Assembly (NCBI GenBank): GCA_039931065.1
Contig: JBDTSP010000012.1
Span: forward strand, 74,347 to 138,346
DNA length: 64,000 nt
From: CADEED01 sp039931065
Lineage (GTDB): Bacteria; Pseudomonadota; Gammaproteobacteria; Steroidobacterales; Steroidobacteraceae
Direction: 5' to 3'
The position numbers and the translations under genes were made by a program. The stretch's first letter is position 1. The number at the start of each line of letters is the position of its first letter. Shown in pieces: positions 18,004 to 26,911 of this stretch. The notes under the pieces are model-generated. The model made no database searches, was not told the origin of the DNA, and saw only the letters and a list, made by a program, of their open reading frames with translations.

Positions 18004-18377
18004 TTTCGCAGTCCTTTCATAGTGTTATAGCGAGAATCGCCTGACCAGTCTTAATCCCGAGACACTATATATCAGCGTGAAGTTAAATTGAACGAGACGC
18101 TCCTCACGAAACTAACGGAATCCTCGGGATACCCCTTGGAAGCCCGTTTCGGGCAGGGAACTCACCATGCAGGGGCACGGGCATTGGAACCAGACGGCAG
18201 TTGTCCGTATCAACCCGAACTGTGAAGTATTCGAGCCGGCAACCCCGCTGTCGTAGGCCAATGCGCTGACCCTTAGACCGGAAGCTTTGCGTCCCCACCT
18301 TTCGGTGAGTATGCATATCGACGGTTGTTACTATGCATAGGGCTATTTGACCGCGCAACTGACGAGACCCAGATTCT
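18004..18377. promoter_or_regulatory. Divergent pilM / mrcA intergenic region
   Basis: 374 bp without a convincing gene. On the minus strand, TATAAC (plus positions 18024-18029) with AAGACT 17 bp upstream is a plausible pilM promoter. On the mrcA side, ATGCATA (18311-18317) and TATGCAT (18332-18338) form an inverted repeat with a 14-bp spacer, about 40 bp before the mrcA start, and could be an operator. A small minus-strand frame at 18104-18358 lacks any family signal. Confidence 0.4.
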
Positions 18378-20867
18378 GTGAAGCCAAACTACTTTCGATT
18401 GTTCGCGCAGGCGGTCATGGGTGTGACGGCAATCACGCTTGCGGTCGTTTACGCCTTTGTTTGCAGCTACGTCTACCTGGAACCGACGTTGCCGACCGTA
18501 ACCGCGATGAAAAACAACGAGCTTGCGGTGCCCTTGAGGGTCTATACCCGGTCCGGCGATCTGATCGCCCAGATTGGGGAGCAGCGCCGCAACCCGGTGA
18601 AGTACGACCAGATCCCCCTCATCGTCCGCCAGGCTTTCATCGCGGCGGAAGACGACCGCTTCTTCGAACATCATGGGTTCGATTGGCAGGGCATCCTGCG
18701 CACCTTGTTTGTGAACGCGACCACGGGGGAACTGCAGGGCGCCAGCACGATCACCATGCAGGCGGCGCGCAGCGCGTTTTTCACGCAGGAACAGACTGTA
18801 CGCCGCAAGTTGCAGGAGGTGTTCGTCACCTACCGGCTCGAGCGCGAGTTCACCAAGCCGGAGATCCTCGCGTTGTATCTCAACGTGATTTTTTTCGGAC
18901 AACGCTCGTACGGCGTGGCATCGGCGGCGGAGACCTATTTCGGCAAGCCGCTCGATCAACTCACGCTCGGCGAGGCAGCGACGCTCGCACGCGTTCCGCA
19001 GTGGCCTTCCCGTTACAACCCGATCACGAATCCCACCGGCGCAGCCGAGCGCCGCGGCTACGTGCTGCGCCGCATGCGCGAACTCGGGTTCATCGACGCG
19101 GCCGCCGCCGAGACGGCCTCGCACGAAGTAGTTAGAGCCGAGTCGCACCGCGCGCTCGCCGACGTCGAGGCGCCATACGTCGCCGAGATGGTGCGGCTGG
19201 ACATCGTCAAGCGTTTCGGCGCCGCGGCGCAGGACGCCGGCTACAAGGTCTACACCACGCTCGACGGCCGCCTGCAAACCTCGGCGAATCGCGCTCTGCG
19301 AATCGGGCTGGTCGACTACGACCGCAGGCAGGGTTGGCGCGGCGCAACCAACAAGGTCGAGCTTTCGGGCAACGAAACTCCCGAAGCGCTGGAATTGCTG
19401 CTCGATGAGTACGGCAGCGTCGGCATACTGCAGCCGGCGATCGTCAAGAACGTGAGCGAAAAGCAGGCCCAGGTGTTCATCAAGGGCGCGGGCAACTCGA
19501 CCATCGAATGGGCGGGCATGTCGTGGGCGAAGCGCCGAAAAGACGGCGCCCCCCTCGGACCAGACCCCAAGACGGCCGCTGAAATCATGGCGCGCGGTGA
19601 CGTGGTGTACGTCATTCGAGAGAAGGCCGATGCGCCAGCAGCCCTCGCGCAGATACCAGACGCGGAAAGTGCACTCGTCGCGCTCGATCCGAACAATGGC
19701 GCCATCCTTTCACTGGTCGGCGGCTTCGACTACTTCGACAAGAGCCTGGGCAAATTCAATCGCGTGACGATGGCGCACCGGCAACCTGGTTCGGGTTTCA
19801 AGCCGTTCATGTATGCGGCCGCGTTGGCTGGCAACTTCACGCCGTCGTCGGTGATCCTCGATGCTCCAATCATTCTCGACGACAGCAATCTCGAGGAGGT
19901 CTGGCGTCCGGAGAATTCCGGCGGTGGATTCCGTGGCCCCCTGCGACTGCGTGAAGCGCTCGTTCAATCGCGCAACCTGGTATCGATACGGCTGCTCAAG
20001 GAGATGGGCGTCAAGACCGTCATCGACTACGCGCAGAATTTCGGATTTACGAAGCAACAGCTGCCTACCAACCTGACGTTGGCACTTGGCAGCATGCCGG
20101 CGACACCCCTCGAGGTGGCACGAGGCTTTGCCGTGTTCGCCAACGGCGGGTACCGCGTCGAGCCTTTCTACATCGATCGTATCGAAGGTCCCGGTGGCGA
20201 GATCGTATTTTCCGCGGAACCCCAGACGGTGTGCGCGGAGTGTGTGCAACCCATCGCCACTGTGAGTGATGCCGAGCGCGCCAAACAAACCGCCGTCAGC
20301 GCTACTTACGTGCCGCCCACACCGCTCGCGGGCCCTCGAACCACCGCCCCGGTCGAGCAGGTCATCACGCCACAGGTATCGTTTCTGATGAACGACATCA
20401 TGCGCGAGGTGATCACGCGCGGAACGGGACGTCGCGCGCTCGCGCTCGGTCGCGCGGATCTGCGGGGCAAGACCGGAACGACCAACCTGAATTTCGACAC
20501 CTGGTTCAACGGCTTCAACGACAACATCGTCGCGAGTGTGTGGGTTGGCCTCGACGAACCGGGGCCGCTCGGGGCGGGTGAAGAAGGTGCGCGCACCGCG
20601 GTGCCGATCTGGGTCGATTACATGCGCGAAGCGTTGCGTGGTGTGCCCGAAAAAACCCGCACGATTCCCGACGGCATCGTCGAGATGAAAGTGAACGCGG
20701 CGACGGGCGGTACGAGAAATGCCGACCTCGACCCCTTGTTCGAATATTTCCGTGCCGACATGCTGCCGACCGAAGAGGGCTACATTGGCTCCGAATCCAT
20801 AGGCCCGCAGGATATTGACCCGACTTCACCGAATACGCCCCAAGGCGGAGCTGACCCTATCTTCTAA
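18378..20867 (+). CDS. mrcA: Penicillin-binding protein 1A (glycosyltransferase/transpeptidase)
   Basis: Bifunctional peptidoglycan synthase of 829 residues. One N-terminal membrane anchor (about 10-32) is followed by a GT51 domain with catalytic Glu91 in EDDRFFEHHG, an OB-like insert (about 310-420), and a transpeptidase domain. That domain carries SGFK near residue 472, SRN near 529 and KTGT near 697. The C-terminal tail is acidic and Pro-rich. The start is GTG 18378 (MKPNYFRLF) with only a weak binding site. It lies opposite pilM, the standard ponA-pilM neighbourhood. Confidence 0.95.
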   Translation: MKPNYFRLFAQAVMGVTAITLAVVYAFVCSYVYLEPTLPTVTAMKNNELAVPLRVYTRSGDLIAQIGEQRRNPVKYDQIPLIVRQAFIAAEDDRFFEHHGFDWQGILRTLFVNATTGELQGASTITMQAARSAFFTQEQTVRRKLQEVFVTYRLEREFTKPEILALYLNVIFFGQRSYGVASAAETYFGKPLDQLTLGEAATLARVPQWPSRYNPITNPTGAAERRGYVLRRMRELGFIDAAAAETASHEVVRAESHRALADVEAPYVAEMVRLDIVKRFGAAAQDAGYKVYTTLDGRLQTSANRALRIGLVDYDRRQGWRGATNKVELSGNETPEALELLLDEYGSVGILQPAIVKNVSEKQAQVFIKGAGNSTIEWAGMSWAKRRKDGAPLGPDPKTAAEIMARGDVVYVIREKADAPAALAQIPDAESALVALDPNNGAILSLVGGFDYFDKSLGKFNRVTMAHRQPGSGFKPFMYAAALAGNFTPSSVILDAPIILDDSNLEEVWRPENSGGGFRGPLRLREALVQSRNLVSIRLLKEMGVKTVIDYAQNFGFTKQQLPTNLTLALGSMPATPLEVARGFAVFANGGYRVEPFYIDRIEGPGGEIVFSAEPQTVCAECVQPIATVSDAERAKQTAVSATYVPPTPLAGPRTTAPVEQVITPQVSFLMNDIMREVITRGTGRRALALGRADLRGKTGTTNLNFDTWFNGFNDNIVASVWVGLDEPGPLGAGEEGARTAVPIWVDYMREALRGVPEKTRTIPDGIVEMKVNAATGGTRNADLDPLFEYFRADMLPTEEGYIGSESIGPQDIDPTSPNTPQGGADPIF

Positions 20868-20870
20868 GCC

Positions 20871-21497
20871 ATGAAGAAACTGCCTCCACGCGCCGAAAAC
20901 CTGCGTCGCGCACTCGCCCAAGAGGCGGCGCGCATCATGTCGGAACATGGCATCCGTGATTTCCTCACGGCCAAGCGCAAGGCAGCCGAGCGGTTCGGCG
21001 TAACCGACGGTTCGGTGTTGCCAAAGAACACCGAGATCGAAGACGCCCTCGCCGAGTATCAGCGCCTCTTCGGCGGCACCAAACATGGTGAAACCCTCGC
21101 GGCCCAGCGCAACGCGGCGTTGTCTGCGATGCAGATGCTCTCGGATTTTCAGCCCCGCCTGGTCGGCTCGGTGCTGGCCGGCACCGCCACCGAACACAAC
21201 GACATCCAGCTGCACTTGTTCGCGGAACGTCCCGAATCAATCACGTTCCGGCTCATGGACTTCGGCATCGATCACGAAGTGGTGGAGCGGCGGGTTCGCT
21301 TCGGCGTGGATCGCGTGATCGCCTATCCAGGCGTGCACTTCGATTACAACGACCACGTGGTGGATGCGACGGTATTCCCGGTGGACGGAATTCGCCAGGC
21401 GCCGGTGAGCCCGGTCGATGGAAAGCCGATGCGGCGCATCGACGCCGACGAACTGGAAGTGCTGCTGGACGTCGAGGATGCGCTGTTGACGCAGTAG
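20871..21497 (+). CDS. Predicted nucleotidyltransferase-like protein
   Basis: Soluble protein of 208 residues starting 3 bp after mrcA, so probably co-transcribed. A central LVGSVLAGTATEHNDIQLHLF stretch looks like a nucleotidyltransferase-fold GS motif with an acidic follow-up, and the N-terminal half is helical with basic residues. I recognise it only as a conserved gammaproteobacterial protein of this type; no substrate can be given. It converges on gltA with a 10-bp gap. Confidence 0.6.
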   Translation: MKKLPPRAENLRRALAQEAARIMSEHGIRDFLTAKRKAAERFGVTDGSVLPKNTEIEDALAEYQRLFGGTKHGETLAAQRNAALSAMQMLSDFQPRLVGSVLAGTATEHNDIQLHLFAERPESITFRLMDFGIDHEVVERRVRFGVDRVIAYPGVHFDYNDHVVDATVFPVDGIRQAPVSPVDGKPMRRIDADELEVLLDVEDALLTQ

Positions 21498-21507
21498 CGC
21501 CGCGCTC

Positions 21508-22803
21508 CTAACGCGTGCCGATGTCCTGGTACTGGCGCAACGTCGGGCCCGTATAGAGCTGACGCGGACGGCCGATCCGCATGGCGGGATCTGCAATCAT
21601 TTCCTGCCAGTGCGCCACCCAGCCCACGGTGCGCGCGATCGCGAACATCACGGTGAACATCGAGCGCGGGATTCCCAGCGCCGAATAGATGATGCCCGAG
21701 TAGAAATCGACGTTCGGGTAGAGCTTGCGTGCAACGAAGTATTCGTCCTTGAGCGCGGCTTCTTCGAGCTTCTGGGCGAGCTCCAGCAGCGGGTTTTCCT
21801 GCTTGCCCAATTTCTCCAGCACCTTGTGGCACATGTCGCGAATGATCTTGGCGCGCGGATCGAAGTTCTTGTAGACCCGGTGGCCGAAACCCATCAGCCG
21901 GAAATGGCTGGATTTGTCCTTGGCCATCGCGAGGTACTTCGGAATCTGCTCGGCGGTGCCGATTTCCTCCAGCATCTGCAGCACGGCTTCGTTGGCGCCA
22001 CCATGCGCGGGGCCCCAGAGCGCCGACACACCGGCGGAAATTGCCGCGTAAGGATTTGCGCCAGTCGAACCGGCGAGCCGCACGGTCGAGGTGCTGGCGT
22101 TCTGCTCGTGATCGGCATGCAGGATGAACAGCAGATCGAGCGCTTCTGCCGCGACCGGATCCACGTTGTATTTTTCGCAGGGCACCGCGAAGAACATGTG
22201 CAACATGTTCGAGCAGTAGTCGAGATCGTTGCGGGGATAAACGAACGGCTGGCCGAGCGAATGCTTGTAAGCCGCGGCAGCAATGGTCGGCAGTTTCGCG
22301 ACGATGCGGTGCGCGAAGATCTCGCGATGCCGCGGATTATGGATGTCCATCGAGTCGTGATAGAAGGCAGACATCGATGCGACCACGGCGGACACCATCG
22401 CCATCGGGTGCGCGTTGTGGTGAAAACCACCGAAAAAGCGCAGCAACGACTCGTTGATCATCGTGTGATTGCGAATGCTGTGCGTGAACTCCGCTAGTTC
22501 AGGCTTGGTCGGCAGGTTGCCGTTCAACAGTAGATAGCAGACCTCGATGAACGAGCTCTTCTCGGCCAGCTGCTCGATGGCGTAACCGCGATGCATGAGC
22601 ACGCCGGCTTCGCCATCGATGTAGGTGATTTTGCTCTCGACCGCGGCGGTGGCGCCGTAGCCAGGATCGTAGGTGAACGCGCCGAATTCCTTGACCATCG
22701 GCGCGATGTCGACGACGGAAGGGCCGATCGTTCCGGAACGCACGGGCAACACGGCTTTCTTGCCGGTGGCGGGATCGAGAATCTCGAGTTTCATATCGGA
22801 CAT
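21508..22803 (-). CDS. gltA: Citrate synthase (type II, hexameric)
   Basis: TCA-cycle enzyme of 431 residues condensing acetyl-CoA with oxaloacetate. Active-site blocks are HADHEQNAST, GPAHGGANEAV and MGFGHRVYKNFDPRAK (second catalytic His and substrate Arg), with the catalytic Asp in the C-terminal VDFYSG region. The N-terminal beta-rich extension is typical of the NADH-sensitive gram-negative type. The start is ATG 22801-22803 (MSDMKLEILDP); the frame also opens at GTG 22827. Cytoplasmic. It stands alone between converging and upstream genes. Confidence 0.96.
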   Translation of the reverse strand: MSDMKLEILDPATGKKAVLPVRSGTIGPSVVDIAPMVKEFGAFTYDPGYGATAAVESKITYIDGEAGVLMHRGYAIEQLAEKSSFIEVCYLLLNGNLPTKPELAEFTHSIRNHTMINESLLRFFGGFHHNAHPMAMVSAVVASMSAFYHDSMDIHNPRHREIFAHRIVAKLPTIAAAAYKHSLGQPFVYPRNDLDYCSNMLHMFFAVPCEKYNVDPVAAEALDLLFILHADHEQNASTSTVRLAGSTGANPYAAISAGVSALWGPAHGGANEAVLQMLEEIGTAEQIPKYLAMAKDKSSHFRLMGFGHRVYKNFDPRAKIIRDMCHKVLEKLGKQENPLLELAQKLEEAALKDEYFVARKLYPNVDFYSGIIYSALGIPRSMFTVMFAIARTVGWVAHWQEMIADPAMRIGRPRQLYTGPTLRQYQDIGTR

Positions 22804-22922
22804 GAAGAAGCGGCCCTGAAAACGCACACGGCGCGTGGAAAAACCAAGTCGATACGAGACTTACACGGCCCGAGAATGGAATCAAGGCAACGGACGCGTG
22901 AACCTGCGCGCCGTGATCGCAC

Positions 22923-24401
22923 TTACTCGACGATCTTGAACAACTGACCCGGCGCGGGCTTCTTGTTCGGATACATCGCGTTGATCAGCTCGAGGGTTTC
23001 TTTCTTGAACTTGTCCTCGGGCATTTCCGTCGCATAGTCAGACAGCTTTGTCTTGTCGGTCGCCTTCACGACCTTGATGCGATACGGCTCCGCGAGCGGA
23101 AATTCCGCTGGCCGCAGGCCGCGCAGCGTCTGCGCGATCGAGAGAATGATGCCGTCGGTCTCGGGAACGCCGTTCATCGCCGAGCGGCTCGCTCCCGCGA
23201 AGATGAATGCGCTGTCGCCGCGATACACGACCGCCCAACGAACCGGGCCCAGACCATTGTCGATGGGTGATCCGCTGCGCGTCACGATGGTGTAGCCGTC
23301 GGTGTTTTCGGCGCCAACCAGAGGTTCACCCTTGAACACGGACGCACCCTGCAATTTGCTCAGCAGGAATTCTCGCGGCGCCTGCTTGTCGGGTTTGCGG
23401 TCGATCATGATCTGGATCAGCGCATCTTTCTTGGGAGTGTAGGCCAGCAGCCGCTCGCGCTGATTTTCGATGGTCCAGCCGCGCGGGAAGGCGACGGTGA
23501 TTCCCATGCCCGCGTGATAGAAGCGATTGTCACGCACGATGCCCTGCGCCTTGCTCGAGCCGTAGGCGATTCCATTGATGGTGGTCAGGTATTCGTCGTG
23601 GCGCTCGATCCATCCACCCTCGGGTGCCGTCTTGATGTTCGCAGAGCCCTTCGCGGCCTGAACTGCGCGCTCGTCGGGGCTCGGATGGCTCGAGAAAACA
23701 CCGTGGTAGAGGCGCGGTTCCCGGCCCTCCGCCGTGGCGCGCGCGCGTTCGAATTTCTCACCCGCCTGGAACATCGAGAAGACATGCCCGATCGATTCCG
23801 GGTCGTATCCGGCCTTGACCATGTATTTCAGGCCAAGCCGGTCGGCTTCCATCTCGTTCTCGCGGCCGTAACCCATCATCCACGCCTGGCCGCCAATGTT
23901 GGCCAATTGGCCGATCGCATTCGAGCCTGTGAGGATGGCCGCCGCCATGGCGCCGAGCGAAGCGGCAACACCGCGAGCCTGGCGGCGCGACGGATGACGC
24001 GCGGTGACATGACCGATCTCGTGCCCGAGCACGCCCGCGAGCTCCGCTTCTGAATTCAGGTTCAGGAGCAGGCCACGATTGACGTAGACGTTGCAGCAGC
24101 CCGTCGTGAACGCATTGATCGCTTCATCGTCGATGACGAAGAATTTGAATTCCTCGTTGGGCAGATCGCTCAAGAGCGCGACGCGCTGGCCGACAATATT
24201 TACGTATTCCTGCGTTGCCTGGTCGTCGTACAGACCGAGCGCCTTGACGATTTCCTGATGATTCTTCTGGACGGTCTTTTTTTCGCCTTCCAGACCCCCG
24301 ACGCCGACACTTTTGCCGCCAGTGGACGGGTTGCTCACGCACCCCAGCGCCAACAGGCAGGACGCCGCGACGACGAACAGGGCATGACGAGAGCGCTTCA
24401 T
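22923..24401 (-). CDS. M48 family metalloprotease lipoprotein
   Basis: Zinc peptidase of 492 residues with a lipoprotein signal (MKRSRHALFVVAAS, lipobox LLALGC near residue 21). The zinc motif HEIGHVTARH and the downstream third ligand in ENEMEADRLG are intact. A C-terminal domain of about 200 residues follows, as in the BepA/LoiP-related periplasmic proteases that act in outer-membrane quality control. Start ATG 24399-24401 has GGAGA upstream; the longer frame to 24488 has no support. The specific orthologue is uncertain, so no symbol is given. Confidence 0.88.
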   Translation of the reverse strand: MKRSRHALFVVAASCLLALGCVSNPSTGGKSVGVGGLEGEKKTVQKNHQEIVKALGLYDDQATQEYVNIVGQRVALLSDLPNEEFKFFVIDDEAINAFTTGCCNVYVNRGLLLNLNSEAELAGVLGHEIGHVTARHPSRRQARGVAASLGAMAAAILTGSNAIGQLANIGGQAWMMGYGRENEMEADRLGLKYMVKAGYDPESIGHVFSMFQAGEKFERARATAEGREPRLYHGVFSSHPSPDERAVQAAKGSANIKTAPEGGWIERHDEYLTTINGIAYGSSKAQGIVRDNRFYHAGMGITVAFPRGWTIENQRERLLAYTPKKDALIQIMIDRKPDKQAPREFLLSKLQGASVFKGEPLVGAENTDGYTIVTRSGSPIDNGLGPVRWAVVYRGDSAFIFAGASRSAMNGVPETDGIILSIAQTLRGLRPAEFPLAEPYRIKVVKATDKTKLSDYATEMPEDKFKKETLELINAMYPNKKPAPGQLFKIVE

Positions 24402-24490
24402 TGGTGGGTCTCCGCGGACGGGGCCGAGCGCGTATTTAACTACGATACCGCGCTGCCATAACAAGTTCCGGCGCCCCAGGCGCGCCACAG

Positions 24491-24515
24491 CAAAAAGGCG
24501 CCCGAAGGCGCCTTT
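24491..24515 (-). terminator. Rho-independent terminator after rpmE
   Basis: A perfect 9-bp stem (24494-24502 with 24507-24515) with a 4-nt loop is followed on the minus strand by a run of five T. It lies 30 bp after the rpmE stop and ahead of the M48 protease gene. Confidence 0.85.
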
Positions 24516-24545
24516 GTGAGTAGCGGGTACCGCCGGAAGAGTTCT

Positions 24546-24758
24546 TCAGCGAGTCGCCGCCGCAGCATATTTCTTGCGGAATTTGTCGACGCGGCCGGCG
24601 GTGTCGACGATCTTCTGTTTGCCGGTATAGAACGGATGGCAGTTCGAGCAGACTTCGACCTGCAGATCGTGTCCCAGAGTCGAGCGCGTCTTGAACGCGT
24701 TGCCGCACGTGCATGTCACGTTGATATCGGCGTATTCAGGATGCGTGTCGGCTTTCAT
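24546..24758 (-). CDS. rpmE: 50S ribosomal protein L31 (zinc-binding form)
   Basis: Ribosomal protein of 70 residues. Cys residues in TCTCG and EVCSNCHPFYTGKQ mark the C+ zinc-binding form, as opposed to the zinc-free paralogue used under zinc starvation. The start ATG 24756-24758 is preceded by a GAGAG site. The leader contains a 6-bp hairpin (GGCTGG 24781-24786 with CCAGCC 24793-24798) close to the start, which could allow autoregulation. It has its own terminator and appears monocistronic. Confidence 0.96.
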   Translation of the reverse strand: MKADTHPEYADINVTCTCGNAFKTRSTLGHDLQVEVCSNCHPFYTGKQKIVDTAGRVDKFRKKYAAAATR

Positions 24759-25125
24759 GGAGAAACTCTCTTTTTGGTTTGGCTGGATTTTGCCAGCCTG
24801 AATTTAAAAGAACGGGGCATAGAAAAAGGGCGCGCAGTCTAGCGGGCCATGTGTGGGTTCTCAAGAGCGAAAAACAACCCGGCCTTATCCACAGAAAGTG
24901 TGGATAACTCTGTGGGTAGAGCCGTTTTCCGAAGCCAAAACCGCTGCGATCTACGCAAATCCGTTACCTTGGTCAAATAATGACCATTGTATTAAAGACT
25001 TCAAAATCAAAGGATTACGAGCACTTTGTAGTGCAACAGGATTGAAACCTGCCGTAATCCCATTGTTTGTGTGCCCTGCCATGGGCATCTGTGCATAAAT
25101 CCGCCCAGCCGTGGCGCATGAGCAT
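24759..25125. other. Gene-free region with DnaA-box cluster and inverted repeats
   Basis: 367 bp without a credible gene. Three sites match TTATNCACA exactly: TTATCCACA at 24885-24893 (plus) and its mirror TGTGGATAA at 24899-24907, five bases apart, plus TGTGCATAA at 25090-25098. Weaker matches are TGTGGGTAG at 24911-24919 and TGTGGGTTC at 24851-24859. Between them lies an AT-rich segment (about 24935-25060) with TGGTCA-N5-TGACCA at 24970-24986 and a three-way-junction element. Box number and spacing resemble origin or DnaA-titration sites, but no dnaA or dnaN gene is nearby. Confidence 0.55.
25008..25065. other. Perfect three-way-junction inverted-repeat element (possible small RNA)
   Basis: GGATTACG (25012-25019) pairs exactly with CGTAATCC (25053-25060). 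The interior folds into two more perfect hairpins, GCACT-TTGT-AGTGC (25021-25034) and CAGG-ATTGAAA-CCTG (25037-25051). CAA (25008-25010) and TTG (25063-25065) extend the outer stem. All 17 core pairs are Watson-Crick, with only four unpaired junction bases, which is unlikely by chance. It could be a small structured RNA, a cruciform, or a mobile-element relic. Strand is undetermined. Confidence 0.5.
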
Positions 25126-26286
25126 TCAGGGGATGGCCGCGGGCTCTGGCTCCGGCAGCAGTTCGACCAGTATGTCGTTGAGAAATCGAAAGCCTTTGGG
25201 GGTGGCAGCCCACCGGCCCGGCTCTCGTTGGACCAACCCCCGGGCGACCAGACCCCCGAGCGCTTCTTCGAGCACCACGATATCCAGGCCCGTTCGGCTT
25301 TCGAACAACTCATCGGCGAATCCGTCAACCAGTCGGAATGCATTCATGGCGAATTCGAACGGCAGATCGCGCGCGGCGATTGGCTTTCGCGTCAAGGAGC
25401 CCGGCTCCTCGGCGAGGTAACGGCGCGGCTCGCGCATCCGTTGCGTTCGCTCGATCAGTTGCCGCCCTGGATGGGTGATTTTGCCGTGGGCCCCCGCGCC
25501 AATGCCGAGATAGTCACCGAACATCCAGTAATTGAGGTTGTGCTCACAACGCTTGCTGCCGCGTGCGTAGCCGGACACCTCGTATTGCTCGAAGCCTGCC
25601 TGGGTGAGTGTGCTCAGTGAGCGATCCAGCATGTCGTCGACGATATCGTCGGCCGGCTGCACCGGCGGCGCCGCGGCGAACAAGGTGCCGGGCTCGATCG
25701 TCAGGTGATACTGCGACAGGTGCGCGGGGTCGAGCGCCAGCGCCGCGCGCAGGTCGGCCTCCGCTTCTTCACCGGTCTGCCCCGGCAACGCGTACATGAG
25801 ATCCAGATTGAAGTTGGCCAAACCCGCGGCGTGCAGCTCCTCGGCCGCGCGTCGCGTTTCATCGGCCGAATGGATGCGGCCTAACAATTTGAGCTGCCGC
25901 GGGTCGAAACTCTGGGCGCCCAATGAAACGCGCGTCACACCGGCAGCGCGGTATTCCGCGAACCGGCCGCGCTCGATGGTGCCGGGATTGGCCTCGAGCG
26001 TGACTTCGGCGCCATCGGCGAAGCCGAGTTGGGATTTCGCATGCCCGATCAGCCGGCCTATGGACGCCGGAGAAAACAGGCTGGGCGTGCCGCCACCGAG
26101 AAAGATACTGGAGAGCGCGCGCCCCGCAATCGCCGGCAGTTGCGCATCGAAGTCGCGTATCAAGGCATCGAGGTAACGCTGCTCGGGCAACTCGTCGCGC
26201 AGCGCGTGCGAGTTGAAATCGCAGTACGGGCACTTCTGCACGCACCACGGGAAGTGCGCATACAACGCGAGCGGCGGTGCTTTCAT
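25126..26286 (-). CDS. hemW: Radical SAM heme chaperone HemW
   Basis: Radical SAM protein of 386 residues. The cluster-binding Cys residues are C15, C19 and C22 in CVQKCPYCDF, the CX3CX2C pattern of HemW; the extra Cys that marks HemN coproporphyrinogen oxidase is absent. GGGTPS and the C-terminal HemW winged-helix region (LGGLVARGLVQREPGRW) follow. The family binds heme and delivers it to respiratory proteins. The ATG at 26284-26286 overlaps the rdgB stop by 4 bp, in the hemW-rdgB-rph-PP2C operon. Confidence 0.92.
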   Translation of the reverse strand: MKAPPLALYAHFPWCVQKCPYCDFNSHALRDELPEQRYLDALIRDFDAQLPAIAGRALSSIFLGGGTPSLFSPASIGRLIGHAKSQLGFADGAEVTLEANPGTIERGRFAEYRAAGVTRVSLGAQSFDPRQLKLLGRIHSADETRRAAEELHAAGLANFNLDLMYALPGQTGEEAEADLRAALALDPAHLSQYHLTIEPGTLFAAAPPVQPADDIVDDMLDRSLSTLTQAGFEQYEVSGYARGSKRCEHNLNYWMFGDYLGIGAGAHGKITHPGRQLIERTQRMREPRRYLAEEPGSLTRKPIAARDLPFEFAMNAFRLVDGFADELFESRTGLDIVVLEEALGGLVARGLVQREPGRWAATPKGFRFLNDILVELLPEPEPAAIP

Positions 26287-26891
26287 GGGCGTGGCCGCGT
26301 ACCGAACTGCGCGAGAAACGCACGCATCGCTTGGCCGCGATGACTCTTCAGATTTTTCTCGTCCTGCGGGAGTTCGGCCACGGTGCGCGTGTCGTGCGCC
26401 GGCACGAAGGACGGGTCATAACCGAATCCGTTGTTGCCGCGGCGCGCATCGACGATGCGGCCTTCCCAGGTCCCTTCACCGAGGAGTGGATGCGGGTCAT
26501 CGGCCGCACTCACGCAGACGATCACGCAGCGATAACGTGCGGTGCGCTTTTCTTCGGGCAGACCCGCGAGTGCAGCCAGCAACTTGGAGAGATTCGCCTC
26601 GTCAGTCGCATCATCGCCCGCGTAACGCGCCGAATACGCGCCGGGTGCGCCACCGAGCGCGTCGACTTCGATGCCCGAATCGTCACCGATCGCCGTGAGA
26701 CCGGTGATCCGCGCCGCATTTCGGGCCTTGATGAGCGCGTTTTCGAGGAAAGTGGTGCCGGTTTCAGGCGGGGGAGCAATGCCGAAATCCGACTGCCTGG
26801 CCAGGACGAAGCCCGTGTCGGCTAACAACTCCGAGAATTCGCGCAGCTTGCCGGCATTACCGCTGGCGAGTACGACGCGTTTGCCTTCCAT
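26283..26891 (-). CDS. rdgB: XTP/dITP diphosphatase (Ham1 family)
   Basis: House-cleaning nucleotidase of 202 residues that hydrolyses dITP, XTP and dHAPTP. The N-terminal substrate motif LASGNAGKLREF, the metal-binding GDDSGIEVDALGG, the GFGYDPSF block and the C-terminal SHRGQAM motif are all intact. Length is typical. It overlaps hemW by 4 bp (ATGA-type junction) and starts 20 bp after rph. Cytoplasmic. Confidence 0.95.
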   Translation of the reverse strand: MEGKRVVLASGNAGKLREFSELLADTGFVLARQSDFGIAPPPETGTTFLENALIKARNAARITGLTAIGDDSGIEVDALGGAPGAYSARYAGDDATDEANLSKLLAALAGLPEEKRTARYRCVIVCVSAADDPHPLLGEGTWEGRIVDARRGNNGFGYDPSFVPAHDTRTVAELPQDEKNLKSHRGQAMRAFLAQFGTRPRP

Positions 26892-26911
26892 GTGTGGATG
26901 CGTCGGCCGTA

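Noticed and set aside
18104..18358. 84-codon minus-strand frame in the pilM-mrcA spacer
   Set aside because: No ribosome binding site, no similarity recognised, and it covers the probable mrcA regulatory region.
25012..25060. Three-way-junction element considered as a tRNA
   Set aside because: Only two internal arms and 49 nt; no D arm, no consensus T loop, and the acceptor-like stem is closed by the wrong spacing for CCA.
24853..25098. 81-codon plus-strand frame between rpmE and hemW
   Set aside because: It spans DnaA boxes and a perfect inverted-repeat element, has no ribosome binding site, and shows no recognisable domain; treated as non-coding.
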